From positions 51,127,625-51,191,624 of the forward strand of contig CM069446.1 of assembly GCA_035610835.1 (NCBI GenBank): DNA of 64,000 bases. The letters are read 5' to 3'. The notes under the pieces were generated by a model, which was given only the letters and a program-made list of their open reading frames with translations, had not been told where the DNA came from and searched no databases. The translations under genes and the position numbers were made by a program. Of the stretch, positions 1 to 12,480 are shown one piece after another (positions within the stretch are counted from its first letter, which is position 1; each line of letters starts with the position of its first letter). Source of the DNA: Ophiura sarsii (taxonomy: Eukaryota > Echinodermata > Ophiuroidea > Amphilepidida > Ophiuridae).

Positions 1-441
1 GCATGTGTACATTTTGGTTAGAAATAAGAATTAAAACGGCCATCCTCTTCACTTTTCGAAGGCCAGTACAAGAATCTAAAAATTAATTTTACTTGGCCTT
101 ATTTTATAGTCACTAAGATAAACCAGCAGAGGGTGTTGCTTCCAAGAATTCTATTTTTTTTGTGTTGAGTAAATGCACATCCATGCTATCAAAGCATTAA
201 TTTAATGGTAATCCAACGCTCGAGTGATGCCACGCGTGTTTCAAACCCCATAATATCGTAAGTCAGAAAAAAAACATTGTTTAGATCCCAGTGGCTGCCA
301 ACAAACTGGTGAACAATAAATGTACTCAATCACGATGTTGTGTTGACCATCCACACTTTCAGGCGATGACTGTATTATTTGCCACCCACATTTTGCCAGT
401 AAAATACAAACCTGCCCGTCATAATAAGGCCAAGAATAATA
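1..441. other. No gene recognised
   Basis: I see no credible coding frame, RNA gene or repeat family here. The short open frames lack family resemblance and look like chance. Confidence 0.5.
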
Positions 442-648
442 CTGTAAAACTACTTAATTTTGCGAGGGATTTAATTTCGAAAATTACGCGAGGGATGTGG
501 ATTTGCGATATTAAATACCCGCAAAAGTGACAACTTTGCATTGAAAGTAACAGGGCATTTCCAGATTCCCAAAAGTAAATGCCCGCTGAAATAGCAGTAA
601 TTATGAATTTGTGAAATAAAGTATCCACGAAATTATAGTGTTTTACAG
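442..648. mobile_element. MITE, CTGTAAAAC-ended family, copy A
   Basis: The ends are inverted (CTGTAAAAC at the left, GTTTTACAG at the right) and flanked by TA on both sides (440-441, 649-650). The interior shares GCGAGGGATTT and GCGGGCATTT-type blocks with the element at 16028-16210, which lies in the opposite orientation. A TA duplication and short terminal inverted repeats are typical of Tc1/mariner-type MITEs. There is no coding capacity. Confidence 0.75.
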
Positions 649-796
649 TAGGCCTGTTAGGTAAATTTGTGAACTATTCATTTTAGTTTAGCTTTTTTTC
701 CCTCTTTTTTTCCTTTTTTGTGTGCGTGTTTCATTAACCCTAACCTAACTGAGTACTACAAATTACTTCACCCAAACTCGAAGTGCATGTGCGGAT

Positions 797-1003
797 GGTT
801 TTTGATGATGTAATCAACCGAGCCTATAAAGTGAACGCAGTATACTGCGCGAATGGGTAGCTGAGAGACATAGCTTGCCTATGGGATCTGGGGTTTTTAG
901 TGCGGGAGGGTCCCCGGTTTGATCCCGTCGGGTCGCTGCGATTTATTTGTAAATTTCTCTTCCGAACTTGCGATATTAGTTAAAAACCTGGTTTAGGGGT
1001 TAG
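797..1003 (+). mobile_element. tRNA-derived SINE, copy A
   Basis: This matches 16668-16907 along its length, from TTTTTGATGATGTAATCAACC to a shared GTTAAAAACC tail. Positions 916-926 (GGTTTGATCCC) fit a pol III B box. The A-box region is less well conserved than in the second copy. I infer a diverged tRNA-derived SINE; the family is not known to me. Confidence 0.55.
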
Positions 1004-1038
1004 TGTACAATTGAGTGACGTTTAAGGCAACAGCATAT

Positions 1039-1372
1039 ATTTGCTAAGCTGACCAGTTTTTACTCCAGTTGAAGTATACATTTTACTTGTAGTGTATTGA
1101 AACTTCCTTCAAACCTATATTGCATCCTTATAACCAGCCAATAACCTCAATGATCCAAATATTACCATCTCATCTTCTCCTTTAAGAGGCAGGATATAAC
1201 TATAAAGCTCTTTAAGGCAAGCATTATGGTAACACATACCATCAGAACAATCTATCCCCTAAGGGGACACCAATAGGACTATTTGCAGATGAATGACATT
1301 GTATACAGCCATTACGGTAGAGTTCAACCTCTCTTTGGATTATCATAAATCATGTTTTACAATGGATGTGCG
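1039..1372 (+). repeat. ~340-bp satellite, outlying first unit
   Basis: This unit is homologous to the array at 2399-4321. It shares TTTGCTAAGCTGAC, the palindrome CCCCTAAGGGG, and GTAGAGTTCAACCTC in the same order. It is separated from the array by about 1 kb of unrelated sequence. Confidence 0.8.
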
Positions 1373-2398
1373 AGGGTAAATTAATGAGGTTACATTCACG
1401 ATCAGCTAACTTCGCATGCTTTACTCCAGGACTAAGTCATCTTTGATGCAGGATATCTTACTATAATTCACCGTATGTTGTATGTATGTATCCAAAAGGC
1501 TCTCTCAGTTTGTAACTAAACGCCGTGAACTTTGCACTGATAAAAGATGATTATAATGTGAGTGTTATAAACTATAAATGGCTGAAAACCGTACAGAATT
1601 GACCGAGATATGAGTAAAAAACCATGAAAATCCATGGATACGGGCCGTGTTTGTTTTGTTTATCTTCATGCGTATTGAAACCATGCATTCGGCGCCTAAC
1701 ACTAACGCGTCGTTGTGCGCCGTGCAAAATAAACGCTCACACGCACTACACCCACGCGCGCACGCCTACACACGCGAGCGGGCAAATATTGGAGAAATAC
1801 GCTGCGCTACGGGAGTTAGTTAATTTAGGCCTTGAATGTTTATAAGCACAGGGCGGGCGGTAGGGGCGGGGCGGGGACGGCGGGCAAGAGACGGCAGGGG
1901 AAGGCCCCGGGGAGGGGGGGGCGGGCCTGAGGCCATGAAGTAATGAGGTTTGGGAGGCAAGGGGTTACTGAAGAACGCTACGGGAGTTGGTTAATTTAGG
2001 CCTTGAAGGTTTAGATCGCACAGTACGGGGCGGGCGGGCGAGGGGAGGCCACGAAGTAATGAGGTTTGGGAGGCAGGGAGTTAATGAAGAAATGTGATAC
2101 TAAAGTGCGTAACACTAACAGGGAGAGTCACGAAGTGGAAGGAAATAGTGTGGTTAAAAGTATAAACCAGGGGATACAGCTTGGGGAGATGGTTAAGGTT
2201 TAGGCCCTGGGTGTTGAGATAACCACGGTGCGGGGGCGGCAATTTCAGGTAAGGAAATAGGCCTATGCATTATATGTATTCTTACCAATTTCGAGACAAA
2301 TTTTCGTATAGCTACTTATGTGTTATTTCACCGGGGTTCTGTCTGATAGGCGCTACTTACTAGCGGGAGCCCGTTCGAAGAACGGGCGTCCCGCTAGT
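1373..2398. other. Non-array segment with GC-rich island and local duplication
   Basis: Positions 1373-1465 match 4060-4150, a second repeat associated with the satellite. From about 1660 to 2060 the sequence becomes strongly GC-rich and CpG-rich. Two blocks recur: GCTACGGGAGTT at about 1804 and 1977, and GAAGTAATGAGGTTTGGGAG at about 1937 and 2051, indicating a local duplication. The island could be a CpG-island promoter, but I find no downstream exon. Confidence 0.45.
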
Positions 2399-2400
2399 AA
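2357..2400. repeat. GC-rich hairpin
   Basis: A stem of about 20 bp starts with TTACTAGCGGGA and ends with TCCCGCTAGTAA. It closes on GAA and has one bulged base. It sits exactly where the satellite array resumes. Confidence 0.85.
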
Positions 2401-4321
2401 CTATAAAGCTCTTTAAGGCAAGAATTATGGTAACACATACTACCATAACAACTCATTCCCCTAAGGGGACAACAATAGGACTATTTGCAGTTAAACGACT
2501 GCTGATGAATCCATTAAGGTAGAGTTCAACCTCACTTTGGATTATCATAAATTATGCTTTACAATGGATGCATCTATTTGCCAAGCTGACTAGTTCTTAC
2601 TTCAGTTGAAGTATACATTTGACTTGAAGTGTATCGAAACTTCCTTTAAACCTATATTGCATCCTTAACCAGCCAATAACCTCAATGATCCACATATTAC
2701 ATGTATTACCATATCATCTTCTCCTTTAAGAGGCAGGATATAACTATAAAGCTCTTTAAGGCAAGCATTATGGTAACACATACCATCATAACAACCCATT
2801 CCCCTAAGGGGACACCAATAGGACTATTTGCAGATGAATAACTACTGATGAAACCATTAAGGTAGAGTTCAACCTCTCTTTGGATTATAAATCATGCTTT
2901 ACAATGGATGCATCTATTTGCTAAGCTGGCTAGTTCTTACTTCAGTTGAAGTATACATTTTACTTCACTTGAAGTGTATTGAAACTTCCTTTAAACCTAT
3001 ATTGCATCCTTAACCAGCCAATAACCTTAATGATCCAAATATTACCATCTCATCTTCTTCTTTAAGAGGCAGGATATAACTATAAAGCTCTTTAAGGCAA
3101 GCATTATGGTAATAAACTGCTCACAAAAAGTATCGAAACACTTAGAAATGATCCAATATATAACGGCTCAAAAGGGTATGCATTAATTGAAGCAAATAAC
3201 CAAGTGCATATTTTTGTTCTGCGTATTTTGACACCTCGATCGATGAGATACGATGTTGCGGAGCAGAGTTATTGTCATTTCAATGATCGTGGGTCCAGTT
3301 TCAAAAGTGACAATCATCCTATAGAAAGAAGAGGTTTGCATTACTGTTTAAGATGATCAGATTCGTGATTTTCAATAGGGATGAGTGTCACTTTTGAAAC
3401 TGGACCAACGATCTTTGAAATGACAATAACTCCGCTCCGCAACATCGTATCGCAACGATTGAGGTGTCAAAATATGCAGAACAAAATTATGCACTTGGTT
3501 ATTTGCTTCGATCAATGCATACCCTTTCGAGCCGTTATGTATTGGATCATTTCTAAGTGTTTCGATACTTTTTGTGAGAAGTTTACATACCATCATTACA
3601 ACCCATTCCCCTAAGGGGACACCAATAGGGTTATTTGCAGTTAAACGACTACTGATGAAGCCATTAAGATAGAGTTCAACCTCTCTTTGGATTATCATAA
3701 ATCATGCTTTGCAATGGATGCATCTATTTGCTAAGCTGACTAGTTCTTACTTCAGTTGAAGTATACATTTTACTTGAAGTGTATCAAAACTTCCTTTAAA
3801 CCTATATTGCATCCTTAACCAGCCAATAACCGTAATGATCCAAATATTACCATATCATCTTCTCCTTTAAGAGGCAGGATATAACTATAAAGCTCTTTAA
3901 GGCAAGCATTATGGTAACACATACCACCATAACAATCTATCCCCTAAGGGGACACCAATAGGACTATTTGCAGATGAATGACACTGATACAGCCATTATG
4001 GTAGAGTTCAACCTCTCTTTGGATTATCATAAATCATGTTTTACAATGTATGTGCGAGGGTACATTTACGAGGGTACATTCACGATCAGCTCACTTTGCA
4101 TGCTTTTACTCCAGGACTAAGTCATCTTTGATGCAGGATACAACTATAATTTTATAAAGCTCTTTAAAGGCAATCATTATGGTAATACATACCATCAAAA
4201 CAACCCATTCCCCTATGGACACCAATAGGACTATTTGCAGATGAATAACTACTGATGAAGCCATTAAGGTAGAGTTCAACCTCTCTTTGGATTATCATAA
4301 TCATGCGTTACAATGGATGCA
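2399..4321 (+). repeat. ~340-bp satellite array
   Basis: Tandem units are spaced about 340 bp: CATCTATTTG recurs at 2571, 2911 and 3721, and the last interval is 340 bp once the MITE at 3115-3583 is removed. The first and last units are partial (from 2399 and from about 4140). Each unit carries the 11-bp palindrome CCCCTAAGGGG or a close variant. No coding frame is shared between units. Confidence 0.9.
3115..3583. mobile_element. Foldback MITE with TA target duplication, inserted in satellite
   Basis: Two long inverted arms (about 3115-3330 and 3370-3583) end in AACTGCTCACAAAAAG and CTTTTTGTGAGAAGTT. TA lies on each side (3113-3114, 3584-3585). The neighbouring satellite unit has the uninterrupted target GGTAATACATACC (near 4180), so both ends are exact. 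The TA duplication points to a Tc1/mariner-type source. There is no transposase. Related copies lie at 36891-37151 and, heavily decayed, at 34630-34788. Confidence 0.92.
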
Positions 4322-4439
4322 CGCCACCCATCCTCCTGCTAAGTGTCCCGCCTCGATGAAAACATTGATATCATATTGAGATTGCGATAGCCTATATATA
4401 TACTAACACTAATCCAAAATGTAACATAAGGATGGCATC

Positions 4440-4720
4440 GGTGTATCAAATTCACAGCATCCAAGTCCGAGTCCAAGTCTGAGTCAAACCCAGTCCCAGT
4501 CCAGGTCATAGACATGCAACTCTCAATGATTCCTCATCATTCAAGTCCAAGACTGAGTCTGTCGAGTCCTCAACGGACTCACTCCATATATTGCATCCGA
4601 GTCCATACACAAGTCCATTTTTGTCCATATGTAAATTCCAATTCCTCAACATTCAATTTAAGTCAGAGTCCTTGAAAATGAAAAAGCACTACAGTCATTA
4701 CTCAGTTTGAGTCCTTTGAA
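4440..4720. repeat. Degenerate GAGTCC/AAGTCC hexamer repeat
   Basis: GAGTCC, AAGTCC and close variants recur many times through this stretch, with imperfect spacing. It reads as an old simple repeat. Confidence 0.7.
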
Positions 4721-5269
4721 TGAGGGAAACACCTTAGCGTATTGTAAGTACCTTATACACCAAATTTAGTTGAACTCAACCATTACAGCACAACTTAATA
4801 TTGAGTTAATTAAAAAGTATGATATTGATCGTGGTACTATTAAGCCATCACTGCCAGCCATTCACGTTTCTATGCTAGATCAAGGTTGAAATCTCTAGGT
4901 TAAATCAATCGGTTTATTTTTAATTGAAGACTCTCCTGGAGTCATTATATCTTGTGGAAACGGTGATTTCCATCCTATTTGACCCATTGATTATTTATCA
5001 CCCCCAAGACTGCTGCCTGGACATTGCATGGTTTATTGATGTAAGCTATGTGTTCTTTGTAGAGCGCTATATAAATGCGATTAAAAAAATAATTAAAAGA
5101 CTCAAATTTTGTTTTTCATTTGTACCACAATAAAATCTCAGTTTCCAATGTATGGGGTTGATCAAATTTGGAGAACAACACTTGACAAGCTATTATTGTG
5201 CGTGTGTGTATAGTTGGGAGGGCTAAGGGATATATGGTTCAGATTCTTCTTAAAGCACCAAATTAGGTC
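4721..5269. other. No gene recognised
   Basis: AT-rich sequence. The 69-codon open frame at 4924-5133 has no recognisable domain and no family resemblance. Confidence 0.5.
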
Positions 5270-5752
5270 CATATCGTCAGCCTGCTTCGATAATTGCCTA
5301 ACTCACTTTTCAGCAAAATTGAGTTTTTTGCATAAATCATGACTTCATTACATTATGCACATGCTGTTATAATACCTAAGTCATTGACCAATCAAAAGTG
5401 TTGATAAATGAAGAGCTTTGTTTTAAAAGGGCCACCAGACCACTCCAACATGTTACTCATTTGGCATTATTGAATTTGTATTGACAAATCCATGGAATTA
5501 ATCAAATTATTGTATGGCTGTGTTCATCTGTTTCTATAATCCTCAATTGGCGTGCATGGATGCACTAATCCAAGTCACATCAACAAGACGAGCCTAACAT
5601 CATCAATACAAGCGTCATTCCACATAATGAATATCCATCCATCAATAATGCAAAATGAGTAACAGGTACACAGGTAACAGGTTTCATACTTTGATGTTTC
5701 TAAGAACTAGAAAAAATGAGTTAGGCAATTATCGAAGCAGGCTGACGATATG
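5270..5752. mobile_element. 483-bp TIR element (MITE)
   Basis: Terminal inverted repeats of about 38 bp start CATATCGTCAGCCTGC at the left and end GCAGGCTGACGATATG at the right, and differ at few positions. I could not identify a target-site duplication. The interior is noncoding. Confidence 0.85.
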
Positions 5753-6167
5753 TTGCTCATGCTATACTTTTTTGATTTTTGATGGATGCAAAAATTTGAG
5801 CCTTTTGGGACTGTCATAATGGCCAATTCAAATATGGCCGCCACACTGGGGGGATCAAAATTCAAATTGCTTTAATTAAGCTGAGAAGCATACCAAATTG
5901 TTTGTCAGAGCACAAGGATTCTAAAATATATAGTTTGCCCCCACTTCCGATGCTTTATGTCTTCATTTATGTAATTCATATGTATACCTTTTTATTATTT
6001 GTATAAGGCCTTTTTTAAACCTGGTTGCTAAGTTTTGGCTCCTGGTGTTTTTCAAATTTTGTAGGAAGTATAAGACCATGAGCTACTTTTATTTTAAAAG
6101 TTACAAAGTAGCTCCTGGTCCAGGTATGCATAAATTGAGGCTTTGGTGCTAACCTCTCCCTCTCCCT

Positions 6168-6198
<31 letters not shown>

Positions 6199-6522
6199 AA
6201 CACATTTCCGGACCATTTTAGTTTTAAAACTGAAATTGTTAGCACACTTATTTTTTTAATATGTTCAACTTTACAAAACAAAATGTGGGCGCGCCCTCCT
6301 AAATGTTTTGACTTTAAAAAATGCCTTTGAAGGCCATCAGTCTCCCACAGAATATGCGATAAGAAAAACCCAGCAGACCCACCTTAAAAATGTCATCTGT
6401 CAAGAAAATGTTATTGTTCATCCATTGCTTGAGCCATCATAATGTGAAAAGGCAGACTATTTTCCACTACGAAAAGGCTATCTATATATGGCTCTGTCCA
6501 GGGTAATGTTTTCCCCCTTCGC
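5753..6522. other. No gene; 29-base C tract
   Basis: The only distinct feature is an uninterrupted run of C at 6168-6196. The glycine-rich open frame on the minus strand across it is a translation of the homopolymer. Confidence 0.6.
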
Positions 6523-6767
6523 TTAACACCTTCCACGCGGCAGGCGTCTGCAGACGACATTCCAAAATGTCACAAAATGTTTCAAAAATGTCAAAATTAT
6601 TGAATTTCATTACCACATTTGGAATCACTATGAGGAATGCATTGATATAAATACAAACATGCCTAGTATTGGTTCTGTAATTTTTGAGATAGACTTTAAA
6701 AGTTGGGAAAGGTTTCTGAAAAAATTATTTTGAATATGGGAAACAATAGCTGCGTGGAAATTGTCGA
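6523..6767 (+). mobile_element. TTAA-MITE family, copy 1
   Basis: The left end is TTAACACCTTCCACGCGG, followed by GGCGTCTGCAGACGACATTCC-type sequence split over the start of the element. The right end (TGCGTGGAAATTG) has decayed and lost its TTAA. It matches the copies at 11742, 15468, 41108 and 52582. Confidence 0.85.
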
Positions 6768-7239
6768 GCTGTCATTTTCCACAGACATGTGCAACATAAT
6801 CTCTAGAATCCCTGGATGAAAGCTTTGAAATGTTATAGTTGAAAAATACAATGTTTGACTGCGAAAGGAAATGGCTTAAGTTACTTGTTGGAAATGTCAC
6901 GATCCAAATACAATGGGGTCGTTCAAATTGTTCAGTCTCCACTATCATAAGAGAATAAACGTGTCGAGAGTTTGAAACACACAAAAAATGTGCACATTTG
7001 AGTAGTATATTTAGCATTTTGTCAATTTTTTTGGAAAAACCCACCACATTTTGAAAGCGAACACACTGTCCCCATCTGCAATGGGAGATCATAAATTCCA
7101 TGAAGTTTTTACTTTTACAACGTTATTGGTAATGAACATTGCCAGGTGCTAGAATAGTGCACAAACATAATAGGTCAACTCCCAGGTTCACTAACATGTT
7201 TCTCAACAGGTTTGTACTCCAGTACTTGCTGTTAGCAAA
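6768..7239. other. No gene recognised
   Basis: The 109-codon minus-strand open frame here shows no signal peptide, domain or family resemblance. I regard it as chance. Confidence 0.5.
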
Positions 7240-7930
7240 AACACTTGCCATCAACAATAACAAATCACATTGGTCTAAGCAGTATGTAAGCTATCAAGTG
7301 CCACTCAATTAACAACATTTGCTATCTACTGAAGATAGCACATTGATTAACACAGCAAGTGGCATGATGAAATATGAACAATATACACAAAATTCAATCC
7401 CATTTATATAGGGCATTTTGAGCCTTTTATTGTGAGATATACATGAGTGTGTACAAGTGTGGTTATATTGGGCTAAGAATAACCCTGTTCTACAGGCCTG
7501 TTCGACCCTCTTTTTCAAATATATTTTTGTTTATTTAATTTTTTTAATTTTTTTTTAACATTGTTCAGTTTGAAAAATAAAACATTTTTGGAGATTTGAT
7601 TTTTTTTTTGACAATTTATAAATATGTATCAAATTGTTCATTTTTTTGTGGACAAACAAACATCAATATTTGTTAACTACAGACAATACTAAATTTATAT
7701 TTACAAGATGAATATGTACAATTGCATGTTTCAACACCATTTGCTATCCACTGAAGATAGCAAATTTTAAGTGAGCTATCATCAATAGTTGATACCCACG
7801 AAAGATAGCGAACTAATTTAGCAACAACATTTCCTAGATGCTGAAGATATCGAATTGGTATAAGCAATATGTGATCATGCAAAATATGATCATCAAGAAC
7901 ATTTACTATCTACAGAAGACAGTAATTTTT
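7240..7930. repeat. Diverged hairpin-repeat array
   Basis: Imperfect palindromes of the form GCTATC-loop-GATAGC recur, for example at 7321-7339 and 7743-7761, with a variant ACTATC/GACAGT at about 7904-7922. Degenerate versions lie between them. The core and the AGCAGTATG-like linkers match the arrays at 16516-17640 and 19024-19470, so this looks like an older copy of the same repeat. Confidence 0.75.
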
Positions 7931-10900
7931 TATAAGCAGGGCCCGTGAAAATGTATAAATATAATACCATCAACTAAAGTCCAAACCACCATTCCTTTAC
8001 AATTTAGCGTCGATGTTAATGTAAATTGTGTACTGCTTGGGGGGGGGTGACCTTTTGGGTGAATTTTCTCTGTTGGAAAAAAAATCTGTTGCCGTGTGGT
8101 GTTATAGAGTTTAAGGGGGTGTTAACCCTTTTTAAAGTTTATCAAGCGCTGTAACTTTTGAACTATTAATGTGATGTATATACAAGTTTACATTTTTGGA
8201 AAGAATAGGAGTCAGAGAATCCATTTTTGCCATCAAATTTCACTTAAAAATTCAGATTTTATAAAAAAATTGACCAACATTTTGTTTCTGTTTTGTGTAA
8301 AAAATGCCAAAATTACATCAAAATCATTAAAAGCCCTTTTTAGGATCAATTTTGTTTAACAATTTTCATAGAAATGTTTATTTTTTAAAATTTTGACCAC
8401 ATTTTTTTTGACACTTTTTGGTCAAAATTAAAAAAATCAAACTAAAAGAATGGTGCTGTTAGTAAAGTATTATAAACCTGAAATGGTTTCATTGTCGCAA
8501 CCCAACTCTTTTTAAATCAATTATGTTGAAAAGAAACACAGAAAAAACTCTCAGTTTATACTACCTCATTTTTATTGTGATAATATTTTTCCAAAGGAAA
8601 AAGAAACCCACCATTTTGCTGAATTGATTTTTAAGTCTGCACTTTTGGCTATTCCCCCATGATGGATATTATAATAGACCAGGAATTCTCAACTTTCCTG
8701 AATAGACTAACAGACTATGGCTGGATTCAAATTTCCCTTGTCCCGTTTTATTTACATCAGATACAATCCTAGTATTGCCAGACCAACCCATTTTTTCTGA
8801 ATTTTTTAGACAAGTTTTGAAAATTGTTTGAATATTTTTGAAAATTTTGAAAATAGCTTAAATTTTTTTGGGGGGAAACAAAATGCCCTATCTCATGGAT
8901 ATTCTAATATTCTGACGCTACATTTTTGGGTAAAATATTTGGATTTTCTTTTGATATCAAAATATGTTGAAAAAATATCTAAAGTGATCGGAACATACAC
9001 CTTTAAGTGGAATAATTGTTTATTAGTAGTCTTGGCTGATGTAAGAAAAATAATTTCAATATAATTTTGTGAATGGAACTCAAGCAGTTAAAAAAAACAT
9101 ATGCCTTCGAAGAATTCATTCTCAAAAAATTCAATTGGCCTATTATCCGTTTATTGATTTTTGCCTTTGTGCACAATTAATCTACAAATAAAAACATAAT
9201 TAGACAAATGCATTTTGCAAGTTTTTGAATGTCCACAAAGCAGACCTTTTTGTTTAGCCTTGACCTAAATGAAACAACTTATATTATTACCTAAATGGAT
9301 TGGACTCATAAAAAGCAGAAACCATAAAATGATTTCAATTAAAGTGAAAGCTTTTCTACCAATCGGTCTCATGAACTGAATTTGTAACCAAGTCTTTATA
9401 TAAAAGAAATATCCATATGCCGCTTAATGACTTAGGCAACAACAGAAACACTGTTTAAGGGCCCCACAGATCCAATTTTATTGGAATTTGAGAATCTCTT
9501 GTTTCTTTACACATGTTTTGAACACATTTTGAAAATCTTCATTATTTGGAAATTTGGGATTTTTTTAATTGTTTGAAACATTTATATTTTTTAAAATTCA
9601 CCAAATTGTTCATAAACATTTTAAACCCCTCCCCAAAAAAATAAATAAATATATAAATAAAATAAACAACAACACATGCCCGACCGACCGTTGCTGAAGG
9701 ATCCATTCGTCCATAGAACAGGGTTGTTTTTGATGCCAAATGGGCTGTATATAGATCAGTTTCTTCCTATTAATTCATGAGCTTGGTGCTCAGAACAAAT
9801 TTAGCAGAAAGAAATCTAGATATACACTGAAATGCTTTCCCTTAATATGAAGTTGCCAATTAGGTCCACAGAGATCCAAAATCTCTTTTCACAAACACTT
9901 TACATCCACCCAGTTTTTCATTACATATTTCGGACAAAATCCATGGACTAGGATCTCTACTTGGCCTCATCATCCCAAGCAATGAACCCAGATGTCACCA
10001 AGACAGAGCCCAATCCCACCTTCTTTGTACCTACTTTACAGTTCATATCACTTTAAGTTTGTAGGTGACATCCCTGGGGGCACTCATGTATAAAAGATGT
10101 AATCACACGTGTAAATCCACTCTAAAAAACAAACCATAATGCGGATTCTCAAAGAAGGAAAAGTGACTCTTAACAAATAGATGAAATAATCATACTCATA
10201 CAAAGGATGTAGGCCCTCAAATCAGAGTTTAGACTGAAATGAATGTATATGAAGTAAGTGTATGATTCAATTTGGTTACTTAATTTACCTTAAAGGTCTA
10301 TAACCAGTCAGATGAAGACTCCAGCTCAGTAAGGAGTCGAAACGTAACTAGTAAGTACGATTTATTGGATTCGTCAAAAGAACATTTTTATCACATATTT
10401 ATGAACAATCCTGATGAATCTATATCAAGGTCTATAACCATTTCGTTGTGATATTATTAAAAGATCTTTTTGACCTGGATTTGAGAAGCAACCACTTACA
10501 CCTAAAATGTATACGTCCTTCAGTTTAATAGCTGCCTATATTAGCCTCACACCTCATTGTCATCCAAGATGTTTCATCCTGGCCGAATGGTGTTGCAGTA
10601 AACTGTTAACAAACTGACTCATTGGTTATTGACCTATAAACGATGATATCATGACGTCAAAGTAAAAGCCATCTAACGATATTATGTTATGGCTGTCTTG
10701 AGTCCCCAACCCCGTTTTTTAATAGTGATGTTGTGACGCTCATTTTATAGCATGTCATACATCTCTCTATATAGGCTCAAAACCACTAAAATTCGTGAGA
10801 ATTCAAATGTTCTCAAAACTATTGTAACACCTAAAGAATTAAAGATAACACTTTGAATTTTGACTCGGACAAATATGAGCATGTAATATTCTCAACTTTT

Positions 10901-11741
10901 TATTTGTTCAAATGTTAATGTTAAAATTTATTGATAAAACCTACGTAACCAATGGCTCAAATGTTAGATTGGCAAGCCTTAAAGTCAGAAAAATATGCCT
11001 AATCCATTGAAAAATGTACGTTATCGTTTTGTCTACTTTGTATTGTATATCACATGCTTTAAACACAATATGTACTTATAAATTCTACCATACAAAGGTA
11101 AAGGTGAAATTGAAACCTATGTTACAATTGATGCAACCTATGTTACACACGGTCCTGTGGAAGAAGCTACATGTTGCAACTATTTTTGTTTCCAACCTCC
11201 CCTAGACGCACTTGCTAGGGGGTGATCGTTACAATTTTACTAGAATAAGTTGAGGTGTAAGAAATGGCCGTCTCGTATGTTTCGGTAACGGATGTTTCAT
11301 TTGAACTTCACTGTGACCCAGTAAATGATTTATGGTCGCTGATGAAATAAAATAATTTCAGTTGGATAAGGGTACCATGTACTCATGTTTAGTTTATTCC
11401 TTGTGTATACACTCCATTGTTTAATTCTGAAAATACTGGTAATGTAGGTTACTTTTCTTAACTATACGGGTCACATATAAAAAAAAAGGTTTCTGGCTCC
11501 TTCATTTCTTGGTGATTTCAAGAACTTTTTGATACCCCCTCGTACTACAGCTTTGTCCCTTGTATGTTTTTCTAGCGTGTATTGTCACTACCTCTCCGCC
11601 ATGCGAGTTCCCAAATGCATGTCATAAAAGTGAAATGACTTTTCCTCATGCCGAAAGTACATGTACTTGACTGCCTCCTTCATTACCATTTCAAATCACT
11701 TCTGCTCTCCATGGAGTACCAACACATCCCTATATCTTTAA
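7931..11741. other. Long AT-rich stretch, no gene recognised
   Basis: I find no convincing exon, tRNA or transposon ORF over 3.8 kb. It has a G-run near 8040 and many A/T tracts. The hammerhead-like motif at 10301-10365 is listed separately. Open frames of 62-78 codons are probably chance. Confidence 0.5.
10301..10365 (+). other. Hammerhead-ribozyme-like motif (degenerate)
   Basis: CAGATGA (10309-10315) is followed by a 6-bp stem GACTCC/GGAGTC (10317-10322 with 10333-10338), then GAAAC (10339-10343), then a CGTA/TACG stem. This is the layout of a hammerhead core (CUGAUGA, stem II, GAAA, stem III). The core has an A where U4 is expected, and no U after stem III, so cleavage is unlikely. Such motifs are known in Penelope-like retroelements; that origin is inference. 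Confidence 0.4.
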
Positions 11742-11987
11742 TTAACACTTTCCACGCGGCTTATGGATTACCATTATATACAAAACATTTTGTCAGAAAT
11801 CTTTCCCAATTTCAAGGTCTATCTCAAGGATTACTGAATTAATACTAGCTATATTTGTACTTATTTTAATACATTTCTCATGGTGATTCCAAATATGGTA
11901 ATGAAATTCAATAATTCTGACATTTTTGAAAATTTTGTGAAATTTTGGAATGTAGTCTGCAGACGCCTGCCGCGTAGAAAGTGTTAA
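11742..11987 (-). mobile_element. TTAA-MITE family, copy 2
   Basis: TTAA lies at both ends (11742-11745 and 11984-11987) with inverted ends CACTTTCCACGCGGC and GCCGCGTAGAAAGTG. It lies in reverse orientation to copy 1. A TTAA target is the hallmark of piggyBac-type transposition; there is no transposase inside. Confidence 0.9.
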
Positions 11988-12299
11988 ATGGACAAATGAT
12001 CCCCAAGTGGCTGGGACCTCTATGCAAGGACAGCCATAAACAGTGTCCCGAAAAAGTTACACTATGGAACAGGGATTCAAGAACTCAAGAAGAGGCTGAT
12101 TAGATTGATTGATTCAATTTTACTATGAAGCATGAAGGAATAAAAAGTAAATGTAATCCTCTTTATTAATTGACTTTCAACGCATACCAAACCAAGACGC
12201 GAACGGTGCCTGAGTGCGAACCTTTTGAGGATACTCTGTATCCAGGGAATAACAAGGGGGTGTCAGGCACCTCCAAGGACTTTCAAAAAGCACCCTAAA

Positions 12300-12480
12300 T
12301 AAAAGTGATTGCATTATTATGTGAAAAAGCATCCCGCTAAAACAAGCATGGAAAGTTTTTTACATTACCCTAAAGCAAGTAATATCAGTATTTCCAATAC
12401 CCTAAACAAGTAGCGCAAATATTTTAATACCCTAAACAAGTAGTAAAAATATTTCAATACCCTAAAGCAAGTAATTTGTA
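12300..12480. repeat. Short tandem repeat, ~31-bp unit
   Basis: ATACCCTAAACAAGTAG-like units recur about four times with variable spacing and AT-rich linkers. Confidence 0.65.

Noticed and set aside
2399..4321. CTGATGAAGCC words in the 340-bp satellite as hammerhead ribozymes
   Set aside because: No GAAA follows a stem at the required distance in any unit.
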